A stretch of DNA of 64,000 nucleotides, from NCBI GenBank assembly GCA_024638165.1, contig JAHEKV010000002.1, positions 89,134-153,133 of the forward strand. The letters run 5' to 3'. The DNA is from Flavobacteriaceae bacterium. Lineage in GTDB: Bacteria > Bacteroidota > Bacteroidia > Flavobacteriales > Flavobacteriaceae. How positions within the stretch are numbered: the stretch's first letter is position 1; each line of letters starts with the position of its first letter. Shown piece by piece: positions 19,821-30,982 of the stretch. A program made the position numbers and the translations under genes. The notes under the pieces are model-generated. The model did not search any database and had not been told where the DNA came from. It was given only the letters and a program-made list of their open reading frames with translations.

Positions 19821-22112
19821 ATGTATCGAAGAATAATTGTCCTTCTCTGGGTTCTGTTTGTTTTCGGAGTTGCCGGTATATACTTTGTATTTCACAGCGC
19901 AGCTACTGGTGAGTTTGGGGAGATGCCCACCTTTGAGCAATTAGAAAACCCAGAATCGAATCTAGCTACCCACATCTATTCCTCAGACAGCCTATTATTA
20001 GGTAAGTTTTACTTGGCAGACAATAGAAGCCCCGTAGATTATAGTGAACTTCCAAAGTCACTTATTGATGCGCTTGTCGCCACTGAGGATGCCCGATTTT
20101 TTGAACACTCTGGAATTGATTTTCGAGGATTTGCAAGGGCAGTGGTCTTTCTTGGCAAACGAGGAGGAGCCTCTACCATATCACAGCAGCTCGCTCGACA
20201 GTTATTTGTGGGTGTGCGTTCAAGAAATTTAAAGGAAGCCCTTCAACAGAAGATTAAGGAGTGGGTGATTGCAGTTCGTTTAGAGCGCAACTATACCAAA
20301 GAGGAGATAATTCAAATGTATCTCAACAATTACGATTTTAATTATCTAGCAGACGGAATTGAAAATGCGGCTCGAATTTATTTCAATAAGACGCCTCAAG
20401 AACTAGAGGTTAAAGAGAGTGCGATGTTGGTTGGAATGCTAAAAAACTCTTCCCTCTACAATCCGGTTCGTAGACCAGAATTGGTTACTTCAAGACGAAA
20501 TACGGTTTTAGACCAGATGGTTAAATATGGCTATCTCGATGAAAAGCTAAGTGACTCCTTACAACAAACACCTCTTGATGTTCGTTTTACCCCAGAAAAC
20601 TCCCACAACGAAGGTTTGGCCACCTATTTTAGAATGTATTTACAGTCGTGGCTGAAGAATTGGGTGCGTGAAAATCCGAAATCAACAGGAGAGACTTATG
20701 ACATTTACAGAGACGGTTTACGTGTCTATACCACGATAGATAGCCGGCTACAGCAGAATGCTGAAGACGCAATGGAAAGCCATCTTTCTAATTTGCAAGC
20801 AGCTTTTTTTAGACAGCAACAACGGGACAGCAACCCAACTGCACCATTTATCGACCTAGAATTGGAACAGGTTGAGCAGATTGTGGATCGCGCCATGCGA
20901 AACAGTGATCGTTGGAGATCGCTCCGGGCACAAGGCAAATCAGACACCCTTATTAAGGCAAGTTTTTATATTCCTACTGAGATGACGGTCTTTGATTGGA
21001 AGGCTCCCAGCAAGGAACGCGACACAGTGATGACTCCGTATGACTCGATCCTTTACTATAAATCTCATCTTCGCGGAGCACTAATGAGTATTGAGCCGCA
21101 GACGGGACACATCAAAGCTTGGGTTGGTGGTGCTGACTACAAGCATTTTCAATACGATAATGTCGTTCAAGGCGCCCGTCAAGTAGGATCTACTTTTAAG
21201 CCTTTTGTTTACGCAGCGGCTATCGACCAGCTACGAATGTCACCCTGTGATCGACTGCCTGATGTTCCGTATTGCGTTAGTGCGGGAAGACATGGAAATA
21301 TTGAATCTTGGTGTCCAAAAAATTCTGGCGGAAAGTACTCAGGGGAATCCATCACCCTAAAACACGCATTAGCCAATAGTATTAATACCGTTACCGCACA
21401 GCTCATTGACAAGGTAGGTCCAGCTTCTGTGGTATCAGTAGCTGAACGACTAGGAATTGAAAGTAGAATACCCGCGGTGCCGGCGATTGCACTAGGAACA
21501 CCAGACATTAAAGTTCTAGACTTGGTTTCGGCTTACAGCACCTTTGCGAATCAGGGCGTTCATACGACTCCAACTTTTGTCACTCGTATTGAGGACGAAT
21601 CAGGCAATATTATTTACGATGCGATTCCTCAAACTAGAGACGTTTTCAATAAAGAAATTGCCTACACGATGATCAGCCTTTTAAAAGGAGTTACCGAAGC
21701 GGGATCGGGAGTTCGATTAAGACATAATTGGATGATCGACAACCCGGCTTATCAGGAGGCCGTTACCGGATACCCCTACGAATTTAAAAACCCGATCGCC
21801 GGTAAGACAGGAACGACTCAAAATCAATCTGACGGCTGGTTCATGGGAATGGTTCCCAACCTCGCTACCGGGGTTTGGGTAGGAGCCGAAGATCGTGCCG
21901 TTCACTTCGACAATATTACTTACGGACAAGGAGCAACTATGGCTCTTCCCGTTTGGGCGAATTATATGCGAGAAAATTACAATGATTCGATCGGGGTTTC
22001 TTCTGAAGATTTTATTAAACCCGATCAGATAAGCATTAATCTTCTCTGCAACGAAGCGAATCAAGTGATTCGTGAAGAAAAGTCTGAAGATCTAGAAGAA
22101 TTCGACTTCTAG
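19821..22112 (+). CDS. class A penicillin-binding protein (glycosyltransferase/transpeptidase)
   Basis: EDARFFEHSGID, GGASTISQQLARQLF, GSTFKPFVYAAA, KTGTTQNQSDGWFMG. Confidence 0.96.
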   Translation: MYRRIIVLLWVLFVFGVAGIYFVFHSAATGEFGEMPTFEQLENPESNLATHIYSSDSLLLGKFYLADNRSPVDYSELPKSLIDALVATEDARFFEHSGIDFRGFARAVVFLGKRGGASTISQQLARQLFVGVRSRNLKEALQQKIKEWVIAVRLERNYTKEEIIQMYLNNYDFNYLADGIENAARIYFNKTPQELEVKESAMLVGMLKNSSLYNPVRRPELVTSRRNTVLDQMVKYGYLDEKLSDSLQQTPLDVRFTPENSHNEGLATYFRMYLQSWLKNWVRENPKSTGETYDIYRDGLRVYTTIDSRLQQNAEDAMESHLSNLQAAFFRQQQRDSNPTAPFIDLELEQVEQIVDRAMRNSDRWRSLRAQGKSDTLIKASFYIPTEMTVFDWKAPSKERDTVMTPYDSILYYKSHLRGALMSIEPQTGHIKAWVGGADYKHFQYDNVVQGARQVGSTFKPFVYAAAIDQLRMSPCDRLPDVPYCVSAGRHGNIESWCPKNSGGKYSGESITLKHALANSINTVTAQLIDKVGPASVVSVAERLGIESRIPAVPAIALGTPDIKVLDLVSAYSTFANQGVHTTPTFVTRIEDESGNIIYDAIPQTRDVFNKEIAYTMISLLKGVTEAGSGVRLRHNWMIDNPAYQEAVTGYPYEFKNPIAGKTGTTQNQSDGWFMGMVPNLATGVWVGAEDRAVHFDNITYGQGATMALPVWANYMRENYNDSIGVSSEDFIKPDQISINLLCNEANQVIREEKSEDLEEFDF

Positions 22113-22127
22113 ACCTTCACCACTTGA

Positions 22128-24299
22128 TTATTTCAAATTATTCTCGTTTTCGTTTCTGATTCTAGGGCTAGGAAGACTTTCAAATCCCATGTTGTAAAGA
22201 GTAAATCCGAAGATGTCGGCGTATTGGTCGATGGTTTTACTCACTGGGGTCCCAGCTCCGTGGCCCGCATCGGTTTCAATGCGTATCAATGTAGGTAGTA
22301 CTCCTGATTGCTTATCCTGAAGCTCTGCCGCAAATTTGAAGCTATGTGCAGGAACAACACGGTCATCATGATCACCAGTGGTAACTAGCGTTGCCGGATA
22401 TTGAACCCCTTCTTTTACATTATGTACAGGCGAGTACCCTTTCAGGTAATCGAACATTTCTTCGGAGTCTTCTGCAGTACCGTAGTCATAGGCCCATCCT
22501 GCTCCAGCAGTAAAGGTGTGATAGCGCAACATGTCAAGAACACCTACCGCTGGTAATGCCACCTTCATTAGATCAGGTCGCTGTGTTAGAGTCGCTCCGA
22601 CAAGTAATCCACCGTTAGAACCTCCTCTAATAGCCAAGAAGTCACTCGAAGTGTACCCGCTATTAATCAGGTATTCCCCAGCCGCGATAAAATCATCAAA
22701 GACGTTTTGCTTTTCTAGCTGAGTCCCTGCTTTATGCCATTCTTTTCCGTATTCGCCACCACCTCTTAGGTTAGGAACAGCGTAAACTCCGCCAAGCTCC
22801 ATCCAAATAGCGTTTGCTGTACTGAATGATGGAGTTAAGCTGATATTGAACCCTCCGTACCCGTACAGAAGGGTTGGGTTTTTACCGTCTTTAATTAAGC
22901 CCTTTTTATAGGTGATCATCATTGGCACTTTGGTACCGTCTTTAGAGGTATAGAACACTTGTTCAGAGATATACTGATCTGGGTCGAAGTCAATATTAGG
23001 ACTCCAATACAGCTCAGAAGTTCCGTCTTCTACATTATAGGTGTAACTACTAGAAGGCGTATTGTAGTTGGTGAAGGAGTAGTAAATGGTGGTTGCGTCC
23101 TTTTTTCCTCCTAATCCGCCAACACTTCCAAGGCCGGGTAGGGCAACTTCTCTGATCAATTTTCCGTTATAGTCGTATTGATAAGCCTTAGACAACGCGT
23201 CAACCATATACTCTGCAAAAAGATATCCCCCTCCAGTGTTAACGCTAAGAACATTTTCGGTTTCGGGGATAAGATCTGTCCAGTTTTCAGGAGCAAGGTT
23301 CGGATAAGTAGCCGTTACCACCTTTCGATTCGGTGCCCCTAAATCGGTGGTCATAATTAGACGATCTCCAACATTTTCAATAGGGTAGGTGTCTGAATCT
23401 TCATGACCTAGAATGGTTTCTATAGCCCCGTTAGACACTCTTAGATCTTGAACGAAAAGCTTGTTTCCTGAGGTGGTATTTGAGGCAGAAATGAATAGAA
23501 AATGTCCATCATCAGACACCGAGCCGCCAATGTATCGATGTTTTTCGCTCTCTTTTCCACCAAAAACGAGTTGGTCCTGACTCTGAGGAGTGCCTAGCTC
23601 GTGATAGTATAATTTGTGCTGATCGGTCTTGGCAGACAATTCACTACCGTCTGGCTTGTCGTAGCTGGAATAGTAGAAACCTTTGCTTTTTTTCCATGAA
23701 ATGCCACTGAACTTAACATCTACAATGGTGTCTCCAACCTGAGTTTTATTTTCAGTTTCGATGACGATGATTTTTCTCCAGTCACTTCCCCCCTCTGAAA
23801 TGCTATAGGCGGCAAGGCTTCCATCTTTGGTAAAGCTTAGCCCGGCGAGAGAAACTGTTCCGTCTTCAGAAAAAGTGTTCGGATCTAAAAAGATCTCGGC
23901 TTCGGCATTCGCTCCCTTTTTTCGGTATAAAACCGACTGATTTTGAAGCCCGTCATTTTTGTAGAAATAGGTATAGTCGCCTTCAGTAAAAGGGGTTCCT
24001 ACTTTTTCGTAGTTCCAGATTTTTGTTAGGCGGTCTTTTAAGTCTTCGCGGTAGGGAATTTGATCTAGATACCCAAAAGTCACCTCGTTTTGACGCTCTA
24101 CCCAATCGGCAGTCTCCTCTGATCGATCATCTTCGAGCCATCGATAGGGGTCTTCAACGACTTGTTCGAAGAACGTGTCTCGAACAACTTCTTTTTTAGT
24201 TTCAGGATAGGTAAGAGTCATAGCTGTTTCTTTTTGCTGACAACTGCTCAAAATAGCTACAGTCGCAAGCCCGGTAATTCCTAGATAATTTTGTTTCAT
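22128..24299 (-). CDS. prolyl oligopeptidase family S9 serine peptidase (lipoprotein)
   Basis: [12 protein letters not shown] nucleophile elbow, beta-propeller N-terminal domain, lipobox ILSSC. Confidence 0.95.
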   Translation of the reverse strand: MKQNYLGITGLATVAILSSCQQKETAMTLTYPETKKEVVRDTFFEQVVEDPYRWLEDDRSEETADWVERQNEVTFGYLDQIPYREDLKDRLTKIWNYEKVGTPFTEGDYTYFYKNDGLQNQSVLYRKKGANAEAEIFLDPNTFSEDGTVSLAGLSFTKDGSLAAYSISEGGSDWRKIIVIETENKTQVGDTIVDVKFSGISWKKSKGFYYSSYDKPDGSELSAKTDQHKLYYHELGTPQSQDQLVFGGKESEKHRYIGGSVSDDGHFLFISASNTTSGNKLFVQDLRVSNGAIETILGHEDSDTYPIENVGDRLIMTTDLGAPNRKVVTATYPNLAPENWTDLIPETENVLSVNTGGGYLFAEYMVDALSKAYQYDYNGKLIREVALPGLGSVGGLGGKKDATTIYYSFTNYNTPSSSYTYNVEDGTSELYWSPNIDFDPDQYISEQVFYTSKDGTKVPMMITYKKGLIKDGKNPTLLYGYGGFNISLTPSFSTANAIWMELGGVYAVPNLRGGGEYGKEWHKAGTQLEKQNVFDDFIAAGEYLINSGYTSSDFLAIRGGSNGGLLVGATLTQRPDLMKVALPAVGVLDMLRYHTFTAGAGWAYDYGTAEDSEEMFDYLKGYSPVHNVKEGVQYPATLVTTGDHDDRVVPAHSFKFAAELQDKQSGVLPTLIRIETDAGHGAGTPVSKTIDQYADIFGFTLYNMGFESLPSPRIRNENENNLK

Positions 24300-24349
24300 C
24301 TGAGCCTAGATTTAGACCCAAAATTTACAAAATTAAAGAAGACCCACTA

Positions 24350-25342
24350 TTAAGAAACTAGACCCGCGCTCACTAAATATTCTGCGATTTGAATGGCGTT
24401 GGTCGCAGCGCCTTTACGAAGATTGTCAGCCACAATCCAGAGATTCAGACAATTCGCTTCAGAAGGATCGCGTCTAATACGCCCCACAAAAACGTCGTCT
24501 TTACCATGCGCTTTGTACGGCATCGGATACTCGTTATTCTCCGGCGAATCTTCGATAATAATTCCCGGTGTTTCGCGAAGTAAGCGGTAAACCTCTTCGA
24601 GTTCAAAATCATTATTAAAGCGAATATTCACTGATTCAGAATGCCCTCCAGCGGTAGGAATCCTAACAGCGGTCGCAGTTATTTTTAATGAATCGTCAGA
24701 AAGAATTTTAAGAGGCTCGGTCATGAGCTTCATCTCCTCTTTGGTGAACCCATTGTCTTGAAAAACATCACAGTGAGGTAGCGCGTTTCTGTAAATCGGA
24801 TGCGGATAAGCACGATTCCCTTCAATGCCTTTTTCTTCATTTTCTAACTGGCTCACCGCCGCAACACCGGTCCCAGAAACCGACTGATACGTAGAAACAA
24901 CTACTCGGTTTATTCCATAGGCTTTGTGAAGCGGAGCTAGGGCAAGTACCATTTGAATGGTAGAACAATTCGGGTTCGCAATGACATAGTCTTCAGCAGT
25001 AAGCTCTGCTGCATTGATTTCAGGAACCACCAGCTTGTTGTTCGGGTTCATTCTCCATGCAGACGAGTTATCAATCACGCGTGTTCCAACTGCCGCAAAC
25101 TTAGGTGCCCATTCTAGAGAGGTGCCTCCTCCTGCTGAAAACAAAGCAATGTCAGGACGTCTGTCTACGGCCTCCTCAAGACCAATCACGGTAATGTCTT
25201 CACCTTTGAAATGGAGAGTTTTCCCTACCGATCGCTCTGAAGCGACTAGAAGTAATTCATCAATCGGGAAATTGCGCTCTTCAAGTACTTGAAGCATTAC
25301 AGTTCCAACAAGGCCAGTAGCTCCAACGACAGCTATTTTCAT
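24350..25342 (-). CDS. asd: aspartate-semialdehyde dehydrogenase (start revised to 25342)
   Basis: MKIAVVGATGLVGTVMLQVLEERNFP start; ANPNCSTIQMV active site. Confidence 0.96.
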   Translation of the reverse strand: MKIAVVGATGLVGTVMLQVLEERNFPIDELLLVASERSVGKTLHFKGEDITVIGLEEAVDRRPDIALFSAGGGTSLEWAPKFAAVGTRVIDNSSAWRMNPNNKLVVPEINAAELTAEDYVIANPNCSTIQMVLALAPLHKAYGINRVVVSTYQSVSGTGVAAVSQLENEEKGIEGNRAYPHPIYRNALPHCDVFQDNGFTKEEMKLMTEPLKILSDDSLKITATAVRIPTAGGHSESVNIRFNNDFELEEVYRLLRETPGIIIEDSPENNEYPMPYKAHGKDDVFVGRIRRDPSEANCLNLWIVADNLRKGAATNAIQIAEYLVSAGLVS

Positions 25343-25362
25343 GAGTGGTTCAATTTGAGCCG

Positions 25363-25370
25363 CAAAGGTA
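25363..25370 (-). promoter_or_regulatory. -7 element TACCTTTG upstream of asd
   Basis: Exact TAnnTTTG match on the minus strand, 20 nt upstream of the asd start. Confidence 0.55.
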
Positions 25371-25418
25371 GGACAACCTCCTAGATAATTACGATAACAA
25401 AATGTTATAAATATAACA

Positions 25419-26507
25419 CTAGATAAATACCCTTGGTATTCTAGGGCCAATTCCGGTAAGTAGTTCGTATGGAATAGTACCCGATTGTTCGGCCAGTTTG
25501 TTGGCGGTGAGTTCTTGACCCATTAGAATTACCTCGTCTCCGACAGCTACTTCTAGGCCTGTTACATCGATCATGAAAAGATCCATGCAAACCATTCCGA
25601 CCACTGGAACGAGCTGACCTTGAATTAATACCTGGCCTCTGCCGTTTCCTAAATCGCGTGTGAATCCATCGGCGTGACCGACAGGTATGGTAGCAATCGT
25701 CATAGGGGCATCAGCAATAAACTGACGGTTATAACTGACTGACTCTCCTTTTGCAATGGTCCTCAACGCAGAAATTTGAGAAAAAAGAGTGCTTATCGGT
25801 TTTAATTGCTGGTCTAAGACAGAGTCGTTTGCAAATCCATGAAGACCAATGCCGCAGCGAATCATATCGAAGCTTGCCTCCGGATAATTAAGAACTCCTG
25901 AACTATTCAGCGCGTGTTTTTTTAAAGGTTTACCAAGTGTTTGCTCTATAAATGCCACACTTTGTTCAAAAGTGTTGAGTTGATTTTCGGTAACCTTTTT
26001 CAATGCAGGATCTTCGCTACCGATGAGGTGGGTCATCACATGCGATAGTTCGATCTTAGGGCACGCCTTAATCAACTGTATAGCCTTTTCGACCTCATAC
26101 GGTTTGATGCCCAATCGATTCAGCCCAGTGTTCAAATTAAGGTGTACATCGATTTTTTGTTCTGTCCCCATCATTACCAGAGTTTCTAAAAACGATATCG
26201 AATAGATACTCAATGATAAGCCTTCAGCTATTGCATTCTCTAAATCTTCAACTTGCGGATGCAACACAAGAACAGGAACGGTTATTCCCGCTCTTCGAAG
26301 CGTTACACCTTCAGGAGTATAAGCTACACACAGAGCATCTGCCCCCATTTCGACTAACCACTGACTAAGTTGAACAAGGTCAGTGCCATAGCCATTAGCC
26401 TTAACTACAGCCATAAGTTTAGCTTTTGGGCTAGCGGCAGTTTTTAAAAAACGAAAGTTGTGTTCAAGAGCAGTTCTGCTTACTTGAAGCCTTGTTTTAG
26501 CGATCAT
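25419..26507 (-). CDS. alr: alanine racemase
   Basis: [12 protein letters not shown]-binding motif, C-terminal [15 protein letters not shown]. Confidence 0.96.
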   Translation of the reverse strand: MIAKTRLQVSRTALEHNFRFLKTAASPKAKLMAVVKANGYGTDLVQLSQWLVEMGADALCVAYTPEGVTLRRAGITVPVLVLHPQVEDLENAIAEGLSLSIYSISFLETLVMMGTEQKIDVHLNLNTGLNRLGIKPYEVEKAIQLIKACPKIELSHVMTHLIGSEDPALKKVTENQLNTFEQSVAFIEQTLGKPLKKHALNSSGVLNYPEASFDMIRCGIGLHGFANDSVLDQQLKPISTLFSQISALRTIAKGESVSYNRQFIADAPMTIATIPVGHADGFTRDLGNGRGQVLIQGQLVPVVGMVCMDLFMIDVTGLEVAVGDEVILMGQELTANKLAEQSGTIPYELLTGIGPRIPRVFI

Positions 26508-27117
26508 TGCGCTTTTTTTCTTCTTGAATTGCCTTGTGAAAGGCTGCTCTACTTAGGGGTTCATATTCTTGATTCTCGCCAAGAAGTACCAGGCTTTCAC
26601 CATTAGCAATACGATGTGAGTAGTTAGCCAAGTTGCCTGTACGCTTGCAGATCGCGTGAACTTTAGTAACGTATTCTGCGGTCGCCATTAAATTAGGCAT
26701 GGGGCCAAAAGGATTTCCTTTAAAGTCCATATCAAGACCTGCAACCACCACTCGAACACCCTTATTTGCAAGATCATTACAAACTGCTACAATTTCATCG
26801 TCAAAAAATTGGGCTTCATCAATTCCAACGACATCACATCCATCGGCTAGTAATCGAATATTTGCTGCTGCAGGAACCGGTGTTGAAGGTATTTGATTGT
26901 CATCATGAGAAACAACCATGGTTTCATCATATCGAGTATCAATTAGGGGCTTGAAGATTTCGACTCGCTGTTTTGCGATTTTAGCCCGCTTTAACCTACG
27001 AATAAGTTCTTCGGTTTTACCCGAGAACATAGATCCGCAGATTACTTCAATCCATCCGTATGGAGCATTAGGGGTTACAGGGTTTTCTAAAAACATTCGC
27101 AAAGAGTCTAAATTCAA
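26497..27117 (-). CDS. tdk: thymidine kinase
   Basis: [16 protein letters not shown]-loop, DEAQFF motif. Confidence 0.97.
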   Translation of the reverse strand: MNLDSLRMFLENPVTPNAPYGWIEVICGSMFSGKTEELIRRLKRAKIAKQRVEIFKPLIDTRYDETMVVSHDDNQIPSTPVPAAANIRLLADGCDVVGIDEAQFFDDEIVAVCNDLANKGVRVVVAGLDMDFKGNPFGPMPNLMATAEYVTKVHAICKRTGNLANYSHRIANGESLVLLGENQEYEPLSRAAFHKAIQEEKKRNDR

Positions 27118-27189
27118 AAATAGGAAGATTTAACGCAGATACAGCCCCGCGGCTTTCTTTTAGGTTGTATTTTTATTCAAAATTGCATC

Positions 27190-27369
27190 ATGAAAATACC
27201 ATCGCTTTCGTTCACTTTCAGAATCGCCTTTTCGAGGAGATTCGAGCGTATAGCAGACGGGGTGCTCTTTCGGTCAAAACACGTTCCTGAGCGAAATCCA
27301 CAAAACGAGGATCTAATTACTCCAGGAATCGATACCATAAGAAAATTGGTTTCTGAAATCGAAAAATAA
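27190..27369 (+). CDS. small hypothetical protein (59 aa), not in the ORF track
   Basis: ATG...TAA reading MKIPSLSFTFRIAFSRRFERIADGVLFRSKHVPERNPQNEDLITPGIDTIRKLVSEIEK, tightly upstream of rsmI. Confidence 0.45.
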   Translation: MKIPSLSFTFRIAFSRRFERIADGVLFRSKHVPERNPQNEDLITPGIDTIRKLVSEIEK

Positions 27370-27373
27370 GTTA

Positions 27374-28060
27374 ATGTCAGGTAAGCTATACGTCGTACCC
27401 ACACCTATTGGTAATCTTGAGGATATAACGCTTCGTGCACTTCGAGTGTTGAAAGAAGTAGATCTCGTACTTGCCGAAGACACCAGGGTTAGTCTAAAGC
27501 TTCTGAATCACTTTGAAATCAGCGTGAGTGTACACGCCTATCATCTGAACAACGAACATCATATCACTAAAAAGTGGGTTGATCAGTTAAAGGAGGGTAA
27601 GCAAATAGCTCTTGTCAGCGACGCGGGCACTCCGGCTATTTCAGACCCAGGATTTCTATTAGTTAGAGCATCAATTGCTGAAGGAGTCGAGGTAGAATGC
27701 CTTCCTGGAGCAACTGCTTTTGTACCAGCTCTTGTGATGAGCGGATTGCCCTGCGACCGTTTTGTATTCGAAGGATTCTTACCCCCTAAAAAAGGAAGGG
27801 TGAGTCGACTCGAATTCTTGGCAGCACAGAATAAGACGATAGTATTTTATGAATCACCTCACAAAATTCTCAAAACCTTAAAACAATGTGCAGAAATTTT
27901 TGGTGCTGACCGTCCAGCTAGTATTTCTCGCGAACTAACTAAAATGTATGAGGAAACTCTACGGGGTTCCTTAGCCGAATTGATTGACCATTTTGAAGAA
28001 ACAGCTCCTAGAGGAGAGTTTGTTTTGGTCATCGGCCCTGAGGCTAAAATGCAGGATTAA
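27374..28060 (+). CDS. rsmI: 16S rRNA (cytidine(1402)-2'-O)-methyltransferase
   Basis: LYVVPTPIGNLEDITLRAL and SDAGTPAISDPG motifs. Confidence 0.97.
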   Translation: MSGKLYVVPTPIGNLEDITLRALRVLKEVDLVLAEDTRVSLKLLNHFEISVSVHAYHLNNEHHITKKWVDQLKEGKQIALVSDAGTPAISDPGFLLVRASIAEGVEVECLPGATAFVPALVMSGLPCDRFVFEGFLPPKKGRVSRLEFLAAQNKTIVFYESPHKILKTLKQCAEIFGADRPASISRELTKMYEETLRGSLAELIDHFEETAPRGEFVLVIGPEAKMQD

Positions 28061-28095
28061 CCCCTATATTTAAGAATCGAATTAAGTAAAAGAAT

Positions 28096-28521
28096 ATGCA
28101 GAATCATATCACAACGAAGTGGAAGGGCGGTATGCTCTTTGAAACCAATAGTCTAACAGGAACAACTTTTCATATCAACGACGGTAGCAAAGATGAGAAA
28201 CACAGCCCAGTGACTCCCAAGGCCCTCATGCTTTCTTCGCTAGCGGGTTGTTCAGGTCTTGACGTTGCCTCTCTTATCGATAAAATGAAATTAAAGGTAG
28301 ACGACTTTCGAGTTGAAACCTTTGCCGATTTAACCGACGAGCACCCGAAGACCTATAGCCACGTCAGAGTAGAATATCATTTTGAGGGAAGCGAGCTCAA
28401 CGAAGAAAAACTTCAGCGTTGTGTAGATCTTTCAGTAGATAAATATTGTGGTGTAATGGCGATGTTTCGCCAATTTGCAGAATTAAAGATCGAAACAATC
28501 TTTCATCATAAGACCGCGTAA
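28096..28521 (+). CDS. OsmC family protein
   Basis: ALMLSSLAGCSGLDV redox-Cys region and C-terminal KYCGV. Confidence 0.9.
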   Translation: MQNHITTKWKGGMLFETNSLTGTTFHINDGSKDEKHSPVTPKALMLSSLAGCSGLDVASLIDKMKLKVDDFRVETFADLTDEHPKTYSHVRVEYHFEGSELNEEKLQRCVDLSVDKYCGVMAMFRQFAELKIETIFHHKTA

Positions 28522-30219
28522 ATGCGGTGGTCCCAAAGAGACAAACCAGACTCGGCTTGGGTAGATGCGCTTCACGAAGCATTTAATCAAGATCCAACAA
28601 AGCCTTTAGATCGAAAGTTTTCTAGGTTACTAGTGAGTCGTGGCATAAAAACATATGCTGACGCCCTCACTTTTTTTAAACCAGAAATCGATCAGTTACA
28701 CGATCCTTTCTTAATGAAGGATATGGATCGTGCGGTGTCTCGCATCAAGCAGGGTGTTGCTGCCGGCGAACGAATCTTAATCTTTGGTGATTATGATGTA
28801 GATGGCACTACCGCAGTAGCTTTAGTTTACAGTTATCTTGAAAAGCAGGGGGTTGAGGTCTCGTATTACATTCCTGATCGATACCTAGAGGGCTACGGCC
28901 TTTCTTATCAGGGGATTCAATTCGCAAGTGATAATGACTTTTCTCTGATCATCGCCCTTGATTGTGGTATCAAGTCGATAGAAGAAGTCGATTTTGCCAA
29001 AAGCTTGGGAGTTGATATGGTGATTTGTGACCACCATACACCGGGAGATGTACTGCCTAATGCGGTTGCTATTTTAGACCCTAAGCGCCTAGATTGCTCC
29101 TACCCTTTCAAGGAACTTTGCGGATGTGGGGTTGGCTTTAAGCTTTTGCAAGCTATTGAGACAAGTGAAGGTAGAGGCCTCGAATTTTTGATGCCACTAA
29201 CCGATTTGGTGGCTGTTGCTATCGGCGCCGACGTTGTATCTGTGATGGGTGAAAATAGAGTATTAGCCCATTTGGGGCTTGAGGTAATCACCAAGAATCC
29301 TAGACCGGGGTTTAAAGCTTTGTTAGGCCAAGCGAAGCGAAATGTAGTTAGCTTAACAGATCTTAATTTTTCTTTAGCACCAAGAATAAATGCGGCAGGT
29401 CGCATGAAACAAGGCACTTATGCCGTGAGCTTAATGTTGACCGATAATTTGAGTACTTCCGAAAAGGAAGCTAAGGCCATTGAGCAGTTTAATATAGATC
29501 GTAGAAGTACAGATCAGTCGGTAAGTGAAGAAGCCCTTCAGCAAATTAGAGATCTCGGCGAAGAAGATCGCTGGAGTACCGTGGTGTACCATCCTGATTG
29601 GCACAAAGGAGTCATAGGTATTGTTGCCTCAAGACTCATTAGCACGTATTATCGACCAACACTTGTTTTTACAAAAAGCGGAGAGTATCTAGCCGCCTCA
29701 GCGAGATCGGTACAGGGATATGATATTTATTCAGCCATTGATGCATGTGCCGAACATTTAATACAGTTTGGCGGTCATGCCTATGCAGCCGGGTTAAGCC
29801 TCAAGGAATCTTCTTACCAAGATTTTAAAGAAGCCTTTGAAAAACAGGTGATGAAAACCCTAAAGCCTGAACACAAAGAGCCCGAGGTGATCTACGACTA
29901 CATAATCGAGCCTTCCTTTATTTCTCAAAGAAACTTTCGAATCCTGAATCGCTTTGAGCCTTTTGGCCCTGACAATCCAGAACCTATCTTTCGGTTAAAC
30001 GGGGTTCAACTTGAGGCGGTTCGATTGATTGGCTCAGAAGGCAAACATTTGAAGGCTCGCTGTTACGGTTTCGACCTTATTGGTTTTGGTTTTGGAGAAG
30101 CGATTGAGGGCACCAAGAGTAAAGTTGATCTTCTGGTAACTATTGGTGAAAATAACTGGAACGGTAAACGCCAATTGCAATTACAGCTAAAAGACCTTAG
30201 AGAATCTCAGGAAAACTAA
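28522..30219 (+). CDS. recJ: single-stranded-DNA-specific exonuclease RecJ
   Basis: GDYDVDGTTA, CDHHTPGD and HAYAAGL motifs. Confidence 0.97.
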   Translation: MRWSQRDKPDSAWVDALHEAFNQDPTKPLDRKFSRLLVSRGIKTYADALTFFKPEIDQLHDPFLMKDMDRAVSRIKQGVAAGERILIFGDYDVDGTTAVALVYSYLEKQGVEVSYYIPDRYLEGYGLSYQGIQFASDNDFSLIIALDCGIKSIEEVDFAKSLGVDMVICDHHTPGDVLPNAVAILDPKRLDCSYPFKELCGCGVGFKLLQAIETSEGRGLEFLMPLTDLVAVAIGADVVSVMGENRVLAHLGLEVITKNPRPGFKALLGQAKRNVVSLTDLNFSLAPRINAAGRMKQGTYAVSLMLTDNLSTSEKEAKAIEQFNIDRRSTDQSVSEEALQQIRDLGEEDRWSTVVYHPDWHKGVIGIVASRLISTYYRPTLVFTKSGEYLAASARSVQGYDIYSAIDACAEHLIQFGGHAYAAGLSLKESSYQDFKEAFEKQVMKTLKPEHKEPEVIYDYIIEPSFISQRNFRILNRFEPFGPDNPEPIFRLNGVQLEAVRLIGSEGKHLKARCYGFDLIGFGFGEAIEGTKSKVDLLVTIGENNWNGKRQLQLQLKDLRESQEN

Positions 30220-30982
30220 CGTCTGAACGAAGACTTTTAAGGCTTAACGTTCCCTTTTCCATAACTGCGTAACTATCGTATCGTATCCAATCTCCGGTGT
30301 TGAAGTAAAAGGCACCATCATTTAGGTGTACTTTCATTGGATAATGGCGATGACCAAACAAGAAGTAATCGATAGAGTCCTGTTTAAGTTTTTCTTCGCA
30401 ATAAGCGATTAACCACTCATTTTCTCTTCCCTTAAATGTGACATCCTCGTCACCAGAGATGAGTTTGTTGTTAAGAGAGGCCGATCTGCCTAAACGTACT
30501 GCGAAATTGGGATGAAGTCTCGAAAAACACCATTTAGCTAAGGGGTTGGTGAATAGTTTTTTCATTCGTTTATACCCTTTATCGCCGGGCCCAAGGCCGT
30601 CTCCGTGACCGATGAAGCATCGTTTGCCTTGAATTTCAAAAAGCTGCGGCTCATGAAAGACAGGTATTTGAAGCTCTTTCTCGAAATAATCTCCCATCCA
30701 GAGATCGTGATTTCCCACAAAGAAATAAATCGTCATTCCTTTATCTCTTAATCGGGCTAATGTCCCTAATACTCGCGCAAACCCTTTAGGGACCACTTCT
30801 TTGTACTCATACCAGAAGTCAAATAGATCTCCTAGTAAGAATAATACATCGGTCTTGCCTTCAAGCTCTTCAAGCCACTGAACAAAGCGCAATTCTCTAT
30901 CGCGACTCGACGATTTGTCTGGCGCTCCGAAGTGTTGGTCACTTGCAAAATAGACCGGTAGCTTGCTCGTGATCTTATGCAT
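30197..30982 (-). CDS. lpxH: UDP-2,3-diacylglucosamine diphosphatase
   Basis: Calcineurin-like motifs SDQHFG, GDLFDFW, GNHDLWMGD, GHGDGLG, GHRHYP. Confidence 0.92.
   Translation of the reverse strand: MHKITSKLPVYFASDQHFGAPDKSSSRDRELRFVQWLEELEGKTDVLFLLGDLFDFWYEYKEVVPKGFARVLGTLARLRDKGMTIYFFVGNHDLWMGDYFEKELQIPVFHEPQLFEIQGKRCFIGHGDGLGPGDKGYKRMKKLFTNPLAKWCFSRLHPNFAVRLGRSASLNNKLISGDEDVTFKGRENEWLIAYCEEKLKQDSIDYFLFGHRHYPMKVHLNDGAFYFNTGDWIRYDSYAVMEKGTLSLKSLRSDVSFPEIL

Noticed and set aside
19633-19836. ORF 19633-19836(+) overlapping the ricT tail
   Set aside because: Out-of-frame reading of the Arg/Lys-rich repeat; no independent support.
21209-21508. Antisense ORFs inside the class A PBP (20726-20947, 21209-21508, 21717-22064)
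   Set aside because: Shadow ORFs opposite conserved coding sequence.
27177-27404. ORF 27177-27404(-)
   Set aside because: Opposite the better-supported 59-aa ORF and rsmI start; no domain recognised.
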